DNA of 64,000 nucleotides. Source: Paenibacillus_E qinlingensis. GTDB taxonomy: Bacteria > Bacillota > Bacilli > Paenibacillales > NBRC-103111. This document shows, one piece after another, positions 26,987-35,203 of the stretch. The translations under genes and the position numbers were made by a program. The stretch covers positions 1 to 64,000 of the forward strand of contig NZ_JAQIVH010000020.1 of NCBI RefSeq assembly GCF_028746185.1. Reading direction: 5' to 3'. The notes below the pieces were generated by a model, which worked only from the letters and a program-made list of their open reading frames with translations, did no database searches and was not told where the DNA came from. The first letter of the stretch is position 1. Each line of letters starts with the position of its first letter.

Positions 26987-27865
26987 ATGACAAGTTCACT
27001 GAAGGCCGTTTCAAGCAAATGGATTAAAACACGCATCATGCTCCGAAATGTAAAGCTGCGTAAGCATGTACCTACAACGAATCCTTTTGATCGCAGTCGA
27101 CTAGCTGCCATGCTCGCCCAGCACGGTATGCTCTATGTTAAACCCGACATCGGCTCCCTTGGGATTGGCGTTATGCGCATCGAGAAGCGCGAAGGAGGCT
27201 ATCGCTATCAGAGTGGGGTGAACACTTACCGTTTTCCGACTTTTGAGAGGCTGTATCAGTCCCTTCGACAGCGCTGCGGCACCAAGCGCTACCTCATTCA
27301 GAAGGGTATTCACGTGCTAACGCACGAAGGCAATCCTTACGACTTTCGTGTCATGATTCAGCGCAGCCCTTCTGGGAAATGGGTATGTACGGGGACTGCT
27401 GCTAGGGTCGCTCATCCGCAGAAAGCCGTTACCAACGGCAGTCAGGGTGGCACCATTTACAGTCCCTATGACCTCTTGGAACCCCGATACGGTGTCCAAG
27501 CAACATCTATTCTTATGCGTGAAATGGAAAGAATATCCTACCTAACCGCAGGTCAATTAAACCGCACCTATCCCGGCATGAATGAGCTTGGCATCGATAT
27601 TGCCGTCGATCAACGACTGAAGCCATGGATCCTTGAGGTCAACACAAGGCCTGATCCCTGTCCCTTTACCAAGTTGGCGGATCAATCCATCATCCGCAAA
27701 ATTGTTCGATTCGGCAGAGCCAATGGTCGCAAGTATGATTTGACTTGCTCGAAGGCGAAGAGCGCGCCTAAGCGACGCTTTACAACCGCTTCTATTGAGC
27801 AGCCGCTTCCGAGCGTAGAAACTCCTTCCGAACCTTTTTCGGAACCACCTTTGGATGGTGAGTGA
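26987..27865 (+). CDS. YheC/YheD family ATP-grasp protein
   Basis: About 292 residues with the ATP-grasp fold. A nucleotide-binding loop YVKPDIGSLGIGVMRIEK (about residue 45) and the metal-binding end ILEVNTRPDPCPF (about residue 216) are typical of YheC/YheD proteins. Those are described as endospore coat-associated in Bacillus; their reaction is unknown. The start ATG follows AGAGGA by eight bases. It is divergent from the adenylate-forming/sbnA/sbnB operon with 201 bases between them, so it may share control with that cassette, but it could equally be an independent spore gene. The tail after residue 245 is Ser/Pro/Glu-rich. Confidence 0.85.
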   Translation: MTSSLKAVSSKWIKTRIMLRNVKLRKHVPTTNPFDRSRLAAMLAQHGMLYVKPDIGSLGIGVMRIEKREGGYRYQSGVNTYRFPTFERLYQSLRQRCGTKRYLIQKGIHVLTHEGNPYDFRVMIQRSPSGKWVCTGTAARVAHPQKAVTNGSQGGTIYSPYDLLEPRYGVQATSILMREMERISYLTAGQLNRTYPGMNELGIDIAVDQRLKPWILEVNTRPDPCPFTKLADQSIIRKIVRFGRANGRKYDLTCSKAKSAPKRRFTTASIEQPLPSVETPSEPFSEPPLDGE

Positions 27866-27910
27866 TGCTTACCCTACAGCTTGCTTCGCAGGCGTGCGGA
27901 TCCATATGAC

Positions 27911-27958
27911 AAAGAGCTGGCCCACAAGGTTGAATTCAACCTTGCGGGCCAGCTCTTT
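27911..27958. terminator. bidirectional terminator between the YheC-like gene and the ABC operon
   Basis: A long stem, AAAGAGCTGGCCC..CAAGGTTGA paired with its complement around GAATTC, sits between two convergent genes. There are A/T runs at both edges but no long T tract. Confidence 0.75.
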
Positions 27959-27970
27959 GATTAAAACTCG

Positions 27971-28756
27971 TTATGAACCCGCGCCGCGATAACGCTTCAC
28001 GCCTATATTCCACACCGTGATACCTAACACGCTAAACGCGATGCCCATCACAGGGGTTAGGAGAGCGAACCACTTCCAGTTCTCCGGATCAATGAAATAC
28101 GCGGCTGGATAAAAGCCAACGAACGCAAACGGCAGTATCCACGTCAGAATACTTCTGAGCAGCTTATTATAGATCGTCGCTGGGTAGCGACCATAATTCT
28201 GGATGTTCCAAATCAACGGCAAGATGCCTGTTGGCGCATCAGAGAAGAAGGCTAATGAAGTCAGCGAGATGTATACGCCTGCATAAATGAGGATTGAGCC
28301 TACCACCATGACGATGAAGATCAGCGGATCATGCCAGTGGAACGGCAGATCCAACTGCACCCAGGAGTAGATCATAACGACTAAACCTGCCAATGCACTG
28401 AACATGGAAGCTGGATCGAGATTTTCGAGCATAAGCTGCCATAGATTATAAGCCGGCCGCGTTAGGATACGATCCATTTCCCCTTTGACAATGTAGCGCT
28501 CGCTAAAGCCCCACAGATTAAAAAAGGAAATAAATATGCCATATGGGATCATAAAATAACCGTAGATGAACAAAATTTGTTCTTGATTCCAGCCGCCTAG
28601 CGATTGCGTTTGCAGAAAGACGACAAGAATGAAGAATAGATTCAACCCATTGAACAACAAGTCGGACAGCACTTCAATCCAAAAATCGGATCGGTAGGTG
28701 AGCCTTGTTTTCATATAGTTTTTAAAGTAATCAAAAATGAGGGTTATATAGAACAT
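27971..28756 (-). CDS. ABC-2 type exporter permease (PF06182-like), subunit 2
   Basis: A 261-residue membrane protein with six hydrophobic segments (near residues 30-50, 60-80, 115-135, 145-170, 200-220 and 230-250). It carries the ABC-2 family 6 (DUF990-like) motif GEMDRILTRPAYNLWQLM near residue 92. It lies three bases after the previous permease and belongs to a three-gene ABC exporter. The cargo is unknown; related systems export drugs or envelope material. Confidence 0.85.
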   Translation of the reverse strand: MFYITLIFDYFKNYMKTRLTYRSDFWIEVLSDLLFNGLNLFFILVVFLQTQSLGGWNQEQILFIYGYFMIPYGIFISFFNLWGFSERYIVKGEMDRILTRPAYNLWQLMLENLDPASMFSALAGLVVMIYSWVQLDLPFHWHDPLIFIVMVVGSILIYAGVYISLTSLAFFSDAPTGILPLIWNIQNYGRYPATIYNKLLRSILTWILPFAFVGFYPAAYFIDPENWKWFALLTPVMGIAFSVLGITVWNIGVKRYRGAGS

Positions 28757-28759
28757 GCG

Positions 28760-29554
28760 TTACCCTCCCTGTACGAATAGACGTGTTTTGGATTTTATCC
28801 ACAGCACATAGATCGGAATAATAAGGAGCAGGAACCAGAGTACTTGCACGCCAAAGTTTTGGAGTATCGCGTTACCTGTTATTTTCCCGGTAAACACTGC
28901 GCTGGGTAGATAAGTGATCGCCTGAAAAGGCAGCCACTCCAGAATCGACTTAGACCATCCTGGGAAAAAGGAAATCGGAATAATAAGCCCTGAAAAAAGG
29001 TCCACCGCTACGCGCTTCATGCGCATAAGGCCTTCATTATTTTCCAGAAAAAAGGCAAACAAACCTGTAATGATATTCAACTGTGTATTAATTAGGAAAC
29101 TGAAGAACAACATGACTAAGTAAATGACCCACAAGCTCGGATCCGTTGGGAATTGAATCGGAAGCAGCAGCCAAATCAGGATCATTCCCGGTGTTGTGAA
29201 GAGCAGGAGACGAAATACACCCTCGCCCAACCCTTGCATCATTTTCACAAAAATATAATTGTAAGGCCGGATGAATTGAATTGCGACACTTCCATCACGA
29301 ATCTCGTTTGCAATCTCGCGATCTAGGTTATTAAAATAGAAAGCGCGTCCCATCCAGGATATCGCCACATAGGTTGTCATTTGACCTAGTGTAAGTCCCC
29401 CAATGACAGCTTGGTCACCGTAAATCGCTTTGTAGACGAAATAGTAAGAGCCAATATTAAGGGCATAAATCAGGATCCCGCTGTAATAATTCACCCGATA
29501 AGCGAGCATCATGAGAAACCGCATGCGTATAACTTCTATATAAGCTCTATGCAT
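28760..29554 (-). CDS. ABC-2 type exporter permease, subunit 1
   Basis: A 264-residue membrane protein with six hydrophobic segments and the family-6 motif EIRDGSVAIQFIRPYNYIFVKM near residue 85. Its start at 29554 is nine bases after GAGGGAG and overlaps the end of the ATPase gene by eight bases, suggesting translational coupling. It probably forms a heterodimeric channel with the next permease. Confidence 0.85.
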   Translation of the reverse strand: MHRAYIEVIRMRFLMMLAYRVNYYSGILIYALNIGSYYFVYKAIYGDQAVIGGLTLGQMTTYVAISWMGRAFYFNNLDREIANEIRDGSVAIQFIRPYNYIFVKMMQGLGEGVFRLLLFTTPGMILIWLLLPIQFPTDPSLWVIYLVMLFFSFLINTQLNIITGLFAFFLENNEGLMRMKRVAVDLFSGLIIPISFFPGWSKSILEWLPFQAITYLPSAVFTGKITGNAILQNFGVQVLWFLLLIIPIYVLWIKSKTRLFVQGG

Positions 29555-30599
29555 GGGTCGTAACTCCCTCTGGGAGATCAATCTCCAAACGCTTCACATC
29601 GGCCGAGCCTGATTTATAAATTTCACGAACAATATCATCCGTATTCGTTTCATTAATCTTGATATCTTGGATTTGCAGCACACCAACAACGCGGCTTAAC
29701 ACATCCGAGATATTCGCTCTTTCGTAAGGAATGAACACTCTGGCGGATAGCTCATTCTCAAGCTGCCAAGCTACATCCAAGCCAAGGGTCAGCTCTTGAA
29801 GTCGTGCTAACGTTGTTGGATGCTCGAACTGCAGGACAACTTCTTTTCCTTTGCCCCATCTAGCTTTGAGCTCTTCCAGACCGCCATCATAAATAATTCG
29901 GCCGTCATCTAGCATAATAACACGGGAGCATAACGCCTCTATGTCCTGCAAATCATGCGTCGTCAGCAGAATCGTCGTCTCATAACGCTGATTGAGCGAC
30001 TTCAGAAATTCGCGAATTTCTGTTTTCACAACAATGTCGAGGCCAATGGTTGGCTCATCCAGAAACAGAATTTCAGGATTATGCAGCAAGGAAGCCGCTA
30101 ATTCACAGCGCATCCGCTGACCCAAGCTCAGCTTACGGACAGGTCTTGATAGAAGATCCGACAGCTGTAAACGGTCGACGAGCTCGTCGAGACGTTTTTT
30201 GTAATCGGCTTCGGAGACGCGATATACCTTTTTCAACAACTGGAACGACTCAACTACACCAATGTCCCACCAGAGTTGACTACGTTGACCGAAAACAACA
30301 CCGATCCCAGCAACGAATTTCTCACGCTCTTTGAACGGCACATAACCATTCACTTTGATGTGACCAGACGTTGGGACGAGAATCCCCGTCAACATTTTGA
30401 TCGTCGTCGATTTCCCGGCCCCATTTTCACCAATATATCCACAAATTTCGCCTTTCGGAATCTGAAAGCTTATGTCTTTCACGGCTGTAATTTGCTTATA
30501 TTCACGTTTGAATAAATCTTGCATGGCCCCTTTGAGGCCACCGCGGCTTTGCTGAACTTGAAATTCTTTGCGCAGCATTTGAACATCTATGGCTAACAT
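29547..30599 (-). CDS. ABC exporter ATP-binding protein
   Basis: A 350-residue cytoplasmic ATPase that powers the two permeases downstream. Walker A is GYIGENGAGKSTTIKML (about residue 55), the Q-loop region is VVFGQRSQLWW, the signature is KLSLGQRMRCELAASLL, Walker B is ILFLDEPTIGLD, and the switch His is in LLTTHDLQDIEAL. The FGQRSQLWWD motif marks the NatA/YfiL-like group that pairs with family-6 ABC-2 permeases. The C-terminal 100 residues form the extra domain usual for this group. Confidence 0.92.
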   Translation of the reverse strand: MLAIDVQMLRKEFQVQQSRGGLKGAMQDLFKREYKQITAVKDISFQIPKGEICGYIGENGAGKSTTIKMLTGILVPTSGHIKVNGYVPFKEREKFVAGIGVVFGQRSQLWWDIGVVESFQLLKKVYRVSEADYKKRLDELVDRLQLSDLLSRPVRKLSLGQRMRCELAASLLHNPEILFLDEPTIGLDIVVKTEIREFLKSLNQRYETTILLTTHDLQDIEALCSRVIMLDDGRIIYDGGLEELKARWGKGKEVVLQFEHPTTLARLQELTLGLDVAWQLENELSARVFIPYERANISDVLSRVVGVLQIQDIKINETNTDDIVREIYKSGSADVKRLEIDLPEGVTTHA

Positions 30600-30831
30600 G
30601 CGTCTTCCCCCCTGACTTCGTCGTCTCGGTTACAGATTACGGCAACATTCGTCATAACTTGCTATCGAAGTTTCGTAGCATCTATAATATGGATCATAAT
30701 GACGTTTCATACAACCGTACAACAAGCTCATGATACCCCAATTCTGTAAGAAAAAAAAGTACAGATTAACAGGCATCGAATTCACCCATAAATTAACACC
30801 AAATTTTACCTTGGAGAGGAGCTTACATAGT

Positions 30832-31875
30832 ATGAAAATCTTCAAACGGGCCATGCTCCTGATCGTTATGCTTCTTATAGTGGTCGCCGGCTATTATTCT
30901 TACGCCTTCTACAGCTTCGCTAATAATATCTCTCATAAATCAGACAGTACAGATGGGAAAGGTAGCGGAAGCACAACCTTAATTCCTAACAGCTTGAAGG
31001 ATCCTGATAAATACACACCACCGAAATGGGAAAGCAAGCAGCGCGTGAATATTTTGCTGTTAGGCGGCGATTCTCGTGGGATGGTGAAGAATGAGTTACC
31101 AAGATCAGACAGTATTATGCTAGCCTCCATCGATCCTGTCACCAAGAAGGCTCATCTGTTCTCAATTCTGCGGGACACTTACGTGAAAATCCCCGGTGAA
31201 GGCGAAGACCGGATTAATACCGCGATTACGACAGGCGGACCTAATTTGGCCATGAAAACCGTTAGCGATCTGCTTGGCATTCCGGTTCAATATTATGTCT
31301 ACACCGATTTCAAAGGCTTCATCGCCTTGATCGATGCTGTTGGTGGAATTGATATTGATGTTGAGAAGGATATGAAATATTCCGACTCCGAAGATGATCA
31401 TGTATACGACATTAATTTGAAAAAAGGGCAGCAGCATCTAGATGGCAAAACAGCCCTGCAATATGTGCGCTTCCGCCATGATGCGTTGTCCGACTTCTCC
31501 CGAACGGAGAGACAAAGGAAGTTCCTGACAGCTGTTGCGGCTAAAATGCAATCCACTTCATCGCTAATCAAGCTCCCGCGTATTCTAAATGCAATTGATC
31601 CGTATATTGATACGAATCTTAGCGTAACGGACATGCTCAAGCTCGGCAGCCTTGGGTATGAAGCCAAAGCTGATGGCATCGTCTCTTCACAGCTTCCGCC
31701 TTCAGACTTGCTCATGGAGAAAACGATCCGTGGCGCTTCCGTAATCACCGCGGACAAAGTAAAACTTCAAAAGTATTTGAAAGACCTTTTTGCTGGCACG
31801 GCTGAAGCTGATTCAGGGCCAACCAAACCGTCACCTTCTCCAACACCAAAGGTTGCTGCGAAGACCGTTAAATAG
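30832..31875 (+). CDS. LytR-CpsA-Psr (LCP) family cell-wall glycopolymer ligase
   Basis: LCP proteins move wall teichoic acid or other glycopolymers from undecaprenyl carriers to peptidoglycan on the outer membrane face. About 347 residues: one N-terminal anchor helix (AMLLIVMLLIVVAGYYSYAF), then the LCP domain with NILLLGGDSR, PRSDSIMLASID, SILRDTYV, and the Arg-rich active site YVRFRHDALSDFSRTERQRKF. A Pro/Ser/Lys tail follows. The start at 30832 is preceded by GGAGAGGAG ten bases upstream; upstream in-frame ATGs lack such a site. It has its own terminator and no operon partner. Confidence 0.92.
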   Translation: MKIFKRAMLLIVMLLIVVAGYYSYAFYSFANNISHKSDSTDGKGSGSTTLIPNSLKDPDKYTPPKWESKQRVNILLLGGDSRGMVKNELPRSDSIMLASIDPVTKKAHLFSILRDTYVKIPGEGEDRINTAITTGGPNLAMKTVSDLLGIPVQYYVYTDFKGFIALIDAVGGIDIDVEKDMKYSDSEDDHVYDINLKKGQQHLDGKTALQYVRFRHDALSDFSRTERQRKFLTAVAAKMQSTSSLIKLPRILNAIDPYIDTNLSVTDMLKLGSLGYEAKADGIVSSQLPPSDLLMEKTIRGASVITADKVKLQKYLKDLFAGTAEADSGPTKPSPSPTPKVAAKTVK

Positions 31876-31924
31876 GGACACGACTAGCATGCGGAGTGGC
31901 AGCAAGCATGTCGTGAGAGCTAGT

Positions 31925-31978
31925 GAGGAAGCATAGTGAAGAAGCATAGTGAAGAAGCATAGTGAACAAACATAGTGA
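31925..31978. repeat. 13-bp tandem repeat after the LCP gene
   Basis: Four tandem copies of GAAGCATAGTGAA, the last diverged (ACAAACATAGTGAG), between the LCP stop codon and its terminator. Confidence 0.75.
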
Positions 31979-31990
31979 GAAAAGCGGATA

Positions 31991-32020
31991 ATAAGAGTGG
32001 GTATCCACTCTTATTTTTTG
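31991..32020 (+). terminator. terminator of the LCP gene
   Basis: A perfect 10-bp stem ATAAGAGTGG/CCACTCTTAT with a GTAT loop, followed by TTTTTTG. Confidence 0.93.
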
Positions 32021-32059
32021 TATGAGCGAGTCATTCTCCGAGGTAGTGCATGGCTGGAC

Positions 32060-32790
32060 AAAATAATCACGAATGACAAAAATGGAAATTTGTCATTCGT
32101 AGTTTGTTAGTGGCAGCATGGATTCAAGGGGTGCTGTGAACGAACCTAGAGATCGCGGTGCTCAAACACCCAAGCCGTCAAGTGACTTTACTTCAGTTTC
32201 CCGTTCTCCGGGGTGATGTATTACTATACAAAATAATACATAATGACAAAGATGGAAATTTGTCATTCGCAATTTGTTACTGGCAGCATGGATTCAGGGG
32301 TGCTGTGAACGAACCCAGAGATTTAGCTGCTCGAACACCCAAGTCGTCAAATGACTTTACTTCAATGCCGTTCTCCGAGGTGATGTATTACTATACAAAA
32401 TAATTACGAATGACAAAAATGGAAATTTGTCATTCGTAGTTTGTTAGTGGCAGCATGGATTCAAGGGGTGTTGTGAACGAACCCAAAGATTTAGCTGCTC
32501 AAATACCCAAGCCGTCAAGTGACTTTACTTCAATCCCGTTCTCGGAGGGGGATGTATCACTAAACAAAATAATGTAGAATGACAAAAATGAAAATTTGTC
32601 ATTCGTAGTTTGTTAGTGGCAGCATGGATTCAAGGGGGGCTGTGAACGAACCCAGAGATCGCGCTGCTCAAATACCCAAGCCATCAAGTGACTTTACTTC
32701 AATCCCGTTCTCGGAGGGGGATGTATCACTAAACAAAATAATGTAGAATGACAAAAATGGAAATTTGTCATTCGCAATTTGTTAGTGGCC
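32060..32790. repeat. 167-170 bp tandem repeat array with a hairpin in every unit
   Basis: Four full units and a partial fifth. The marker (G/T)AATGACAAA begins at 32071, 32241, 32408, 32577 and 32746, so the periods are 170, 167, 169 and 169. Each unit contains an inverted repeat GAATGACAAA/TTTGTCATTC around AATGGAAA, then GTTAGTGGCAGCATGGATTC, a CTCAAACACCCAAG segment and GTGACTTTACTTCA. No long open frame runs through the array. Confidence 0.93.
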
Positions 32791-32805
32791 CTGGGGGTTG
32801 CGGAG

Positions 32806-32960
32806 GCAAGGTTGGGTTTGCGGAGTTATCGTCTGGGGGCAGGGGCAGGGTTGCGGAGTTCGTTGGGCTGGGATGCAGGGTCCGGGTTACGGAGTTCATC
32901 GGGTCGGGATGCAGGGTCCGGGTTACGGAATTCATTGGGTCGGGATACAGGGTCTGGGAT
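32806..32960. repeat. 36-bp G-rich tandem repeat
   Basis: About four degenerate copies of a G-rich unit, for example TCGGGATGCAGGGTCCGGG followed by TTACGGAGTTCATCGGG. It follows the 169-bp array directly. Frames across it are open on the plus strand only because the repeat lacks stops. Confidence 0.8.
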
Positions 32961-33099
32961 TAAGAGGATTGCATGTGTTTGGTTAGTGATGCTAACCTTG
33001 ATATATTCGTTTCGAAGGCATGCTAGTGCTCATAATAAGGTGCACCCAACCCCTGAGGGAACATCAGGGCAATAAGTGCTCAAAAATCAGTTCCCCACT

Positions 33100-33368
33100 C
33101 ACTCCTAAGGGAACGTCAGTGCGCTATTCACTCCAGATCAGCCAAATTTCTCACGAAGCGGAACGTCAGTGCGCTATTTCATAGTTATAGGCAGGAAATC
33201 GCATCATTGGACTGGATTAGCGCATCCTAGTTCCCTTTCAACTCCAAAACAGCCGAAACAACACAAATAGCGTCCTCTCGTTCCCCTTCCGTTTGGCGCA
33301 GACCAGGTTTCGCTACTTAATGACTTAATGAATTCAACCACTACTACATATAAAGGAATGATATTGTC
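33100..33368. other. gene-free stretch with GGAACGTCAGTGCGCTATT mini-repeats before hemL
   Basis: The 19-mer GGAACGTCAGTGCGCTATT occurs twice (near 33110 and 33160). A related reverse-type segment (AAATAGCG..CGTTCC) lies near 33262-33285. A similar sequence is found at 23466. No gene is visible. Confidence 0.55.
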
Positions 33369-34712
33369 ATGGAACGCAAGCAATCCGAACTCCTCTATCA
33401 AGAAGCACTGCAACACATCGTCGGCGGGGTCAACTCCCCTTCCCGCTCATTCAAAGCCGTCGGCGGCGGCGCGCCCGTCTTCATGAAGCGTGCGCAAGGC
33501 GCACACTTCTGGGACGTAGACGGGAATCGCTTCATTGACTACCTCGCCGCCTATGGCCCAATCATTACCGGTCACGCGCATCCGCACGTGACGGAAGCGA
33601 TTATCCGCGCCGCGCAGAACGGCACGCTGTACGGCACCCCAACCGAACTCGAGATCGAGTTCGCTAAAATGCTGAAGTCGGCGATTCCCTCGCTCGACAA
33701 AGTGCGCTTCGTCAACTCCGGCACCGAGGCCGTGATGACGACGATTCGCGTGGCGCGCGCGTTCACGAAGCGCACCAAGATCATTAAGTTTGCCGGGTGC
33801 TACCACGGCCACTCGGATCTCGTGCTGGTGGCGGCCGGCTCCGGGCCGTCCACGCTGGGTACGCCGGACAGCGCCGGCGTACCGGCGAGCATCGCGCAAG
33901 AGGTCATCACCGTGCCGTTCAACGACATACCGGCACTACAAGCCGCGCTTGCGCGTTGGGGTGAAGATATTGCCGCGGTGATGGTGGAGCCCATCGTCGG
34001 CAACTTCGGCATGGTGATGCCCCATGCCGGTTACCTCGAGCAGCTATGCGCTGCTGCTCGCAAACACGGCGCCCTCGTCATCTACGACGAGGTCATCACA
34101 GCGTTCCGATTCCATTACGGAACGGCACAGACCTACGAAGGCCTCCCTATTCTAGAGGGAGGCCCTAACACGGCGGCGCGCTTCGCCGCCGTCGAACCGG
34201 ACCTGACGGCCCTCGGCAAAGTGATCGGCGGCGGGCTGCCGATCGGGGCCTACGGGGGCCGCAAGGAAGTGATGGAGCAGGTCGCTCCGCTCGGACCTGC
34301 TTATCAAGCCGGCACGATGGCGGGGAACCCCGCCTCCATCTCCGCCGGTATCGCCTGCTTGGAGGTACTCCAGCAGCCGGGTGTTTACACCAAGCTCGAG
34401 CAGCTTGGTACAACACTCGCGAATGGCATCTCCGAATCCGCCGCCCGCCATGGCATCGGCTTGACGCTGAACCGCATCGGCGGCGCCTTCTCTACTCATT
34501 TTTGTAATCATCCGATCACCAATTATGAGGAAGCGCAAGATACCGACGGCGAACAGTTTGCTGATTTCTTCCGTCTTATGCTGGAGCAAGGCATCAATCT
34601 TGCCCCTTCCAAATACGAAGCTTGGTTCATGACAATCGCCCACACCGATGAAGATATTGCCCAAACACTAGAGGCGGCAGACCAAGCTTTTAAGATCATG
34701 AAAACCCGCTGA
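33369..34712 (+). CDS. gsaB: glutamate-1-semialdehyde 2,1-aminomutase (HemL/GsaB type)
   Basis: Moves the amino group of glutamate-1-semialdehyde to give 5-aminolevulinate for haem synthesis, using PLP/PMP in the cytoplasm. The 447 residues show GGVNSPSRSFKAVGG at the start, the phosphate-binding FVNSGTEAVMTTIRVAR, the aspartate in VIYDEVITAFRF, the PLP lysine in ALGKVIGGGLPIGAYGGR, and AGTMAGNPASISAG. Between TYEG and VEPDL about 16 residues (LPILEGGPNTAARFAA) are extra compared with the usual spacing; the DNA there forms a strong hairpin (34142-34166). No other hem genes are adjacent. GC content is much higher than in the neighbouring gltB. Confidence 0.92.
   Translation: MERKQSELLYQEALQHIVGGVNSPSRSFKAVGGGAPVFMKRAQGAHFWDVDGNRFIDYLAAYGPIITGHAHPHVTEAIIRAAQNGTLYGTPTELEIEFAKMLKSAIPSLDKVRFVNSGTEAVMTTIRVARAFTKRTKIIKFAGCYHGHSDLVLVAAGSGPSTLGTPDSAGVPASIAQEVITVPFNDIPALQAALARWGEDIAAVMVEPIVGNFGMVMPHAGYLEQLCAAARKHGALVIYDEVITAFRFHYGTAQTYEGLPILEGGPNTAARFAAVEPDLTALGKVIGGGLPIGAYGGRKEVMEQVAPLGPAYQAGTMAGNPASISAGIACLEVLQQPGVYTKLEQLGTTLANGISESAARHGIGLTLNRIGGAFSTHFCNHPITNYEEAQDTDGEQFADFFRLMLEQGINLAPSKYEAWFMTIAHTDEDIAQTLEAADQAFKIMKTR
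34142..34166 (+). repeat. inverted repeat inside the aminomutase coding sequence
   Basis: GGCCTCCCT and AGGGAGGCC face each other around ATTCTAG within the coding region, exactly at the extra protein segment. It is immediately followed by a second GC-rich dyad (GGCGGCGCG/CTTCGCCGCC). Confidence 0.75.
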
Positions 34713-34723
34713 TTGTCCCAAAA

Positions 34724-34765
34724 ACGAACTATGATCCTATCAGGATTATAGTTCGTTCGTCTTTC
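34724..34765 (+). terminator. terminator of the aminomutase gene
   Basis: The stem ACGAACTATGATCC/GGATTATAGTTCGT (one G-T pair) is followed by TCGTCTTTCT, a dozen bases after the stop. Confidence 0.8.
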
Positions 34766-35065
34766 TACCCTTACATGAGGTGTTAGGAATTATGGTTTTA
34801 TTCACCAATATACAAAAAAGGTAACGCTTACATTTGTGATTTGCATTCGCAAGTATTGTCGGATGCAAATTTTCATGCTATTCTAAGATTACTTTTACCC
34901 TTTTAGCGAAATCGCTCCTTTTCACAGTATTTTCCTAGAAAGTTAGGGCATGATTTACAAATACTATGCGGATTTTTGTGTATGGCGCCCTACTTTACAA
35001 CGTGTCGATTTATGCCGCATTACATGAGTTATATCTCCTGTAATTTGGTATGATATTCAGTCATA

Positions 35066-35094
35066 TTGCATCTTTATACAAGAATATGCATATT
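35066..35094 (+). promoter_or_regulatory. predicted gltB promoter
   Basis: TTGCAT and CATATT are 17 bases apart, about 100-130 bases before the possible gltB starts. The leader carries a strong AGGAG at 35183-35187. Confidence 0.5.
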
Positions 35095-35203
35095 TCGGAT
35101 TTGACCCACATTGTGGTTTTTCTTCAGGAAATGAAATAGCTAGCAGATTCATCTTTGCCAGAATGCAAGAAGCGAGAGCAAGAGGAGTTTAATTATATGG
35201 GGG

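Noticed and set aside
32748..33075. Gly/Arg-rich frames over the 36-bp repeat
   Set aside because: Three overlapping frames are open at once only because the repeat lacks stops; no start signal.
33447..33899. Antisense frame of 150 codons in the aminomutase gene
   Set aside because: GC-rich genes give long antisense frames; the sense strand encodes a complete known enzyme.
34804..34820. cre site before gltB (AGGTAACGCTTACA)
   Set aside because: Only 11 of 14 consensus positions and not next to a clear promoter.
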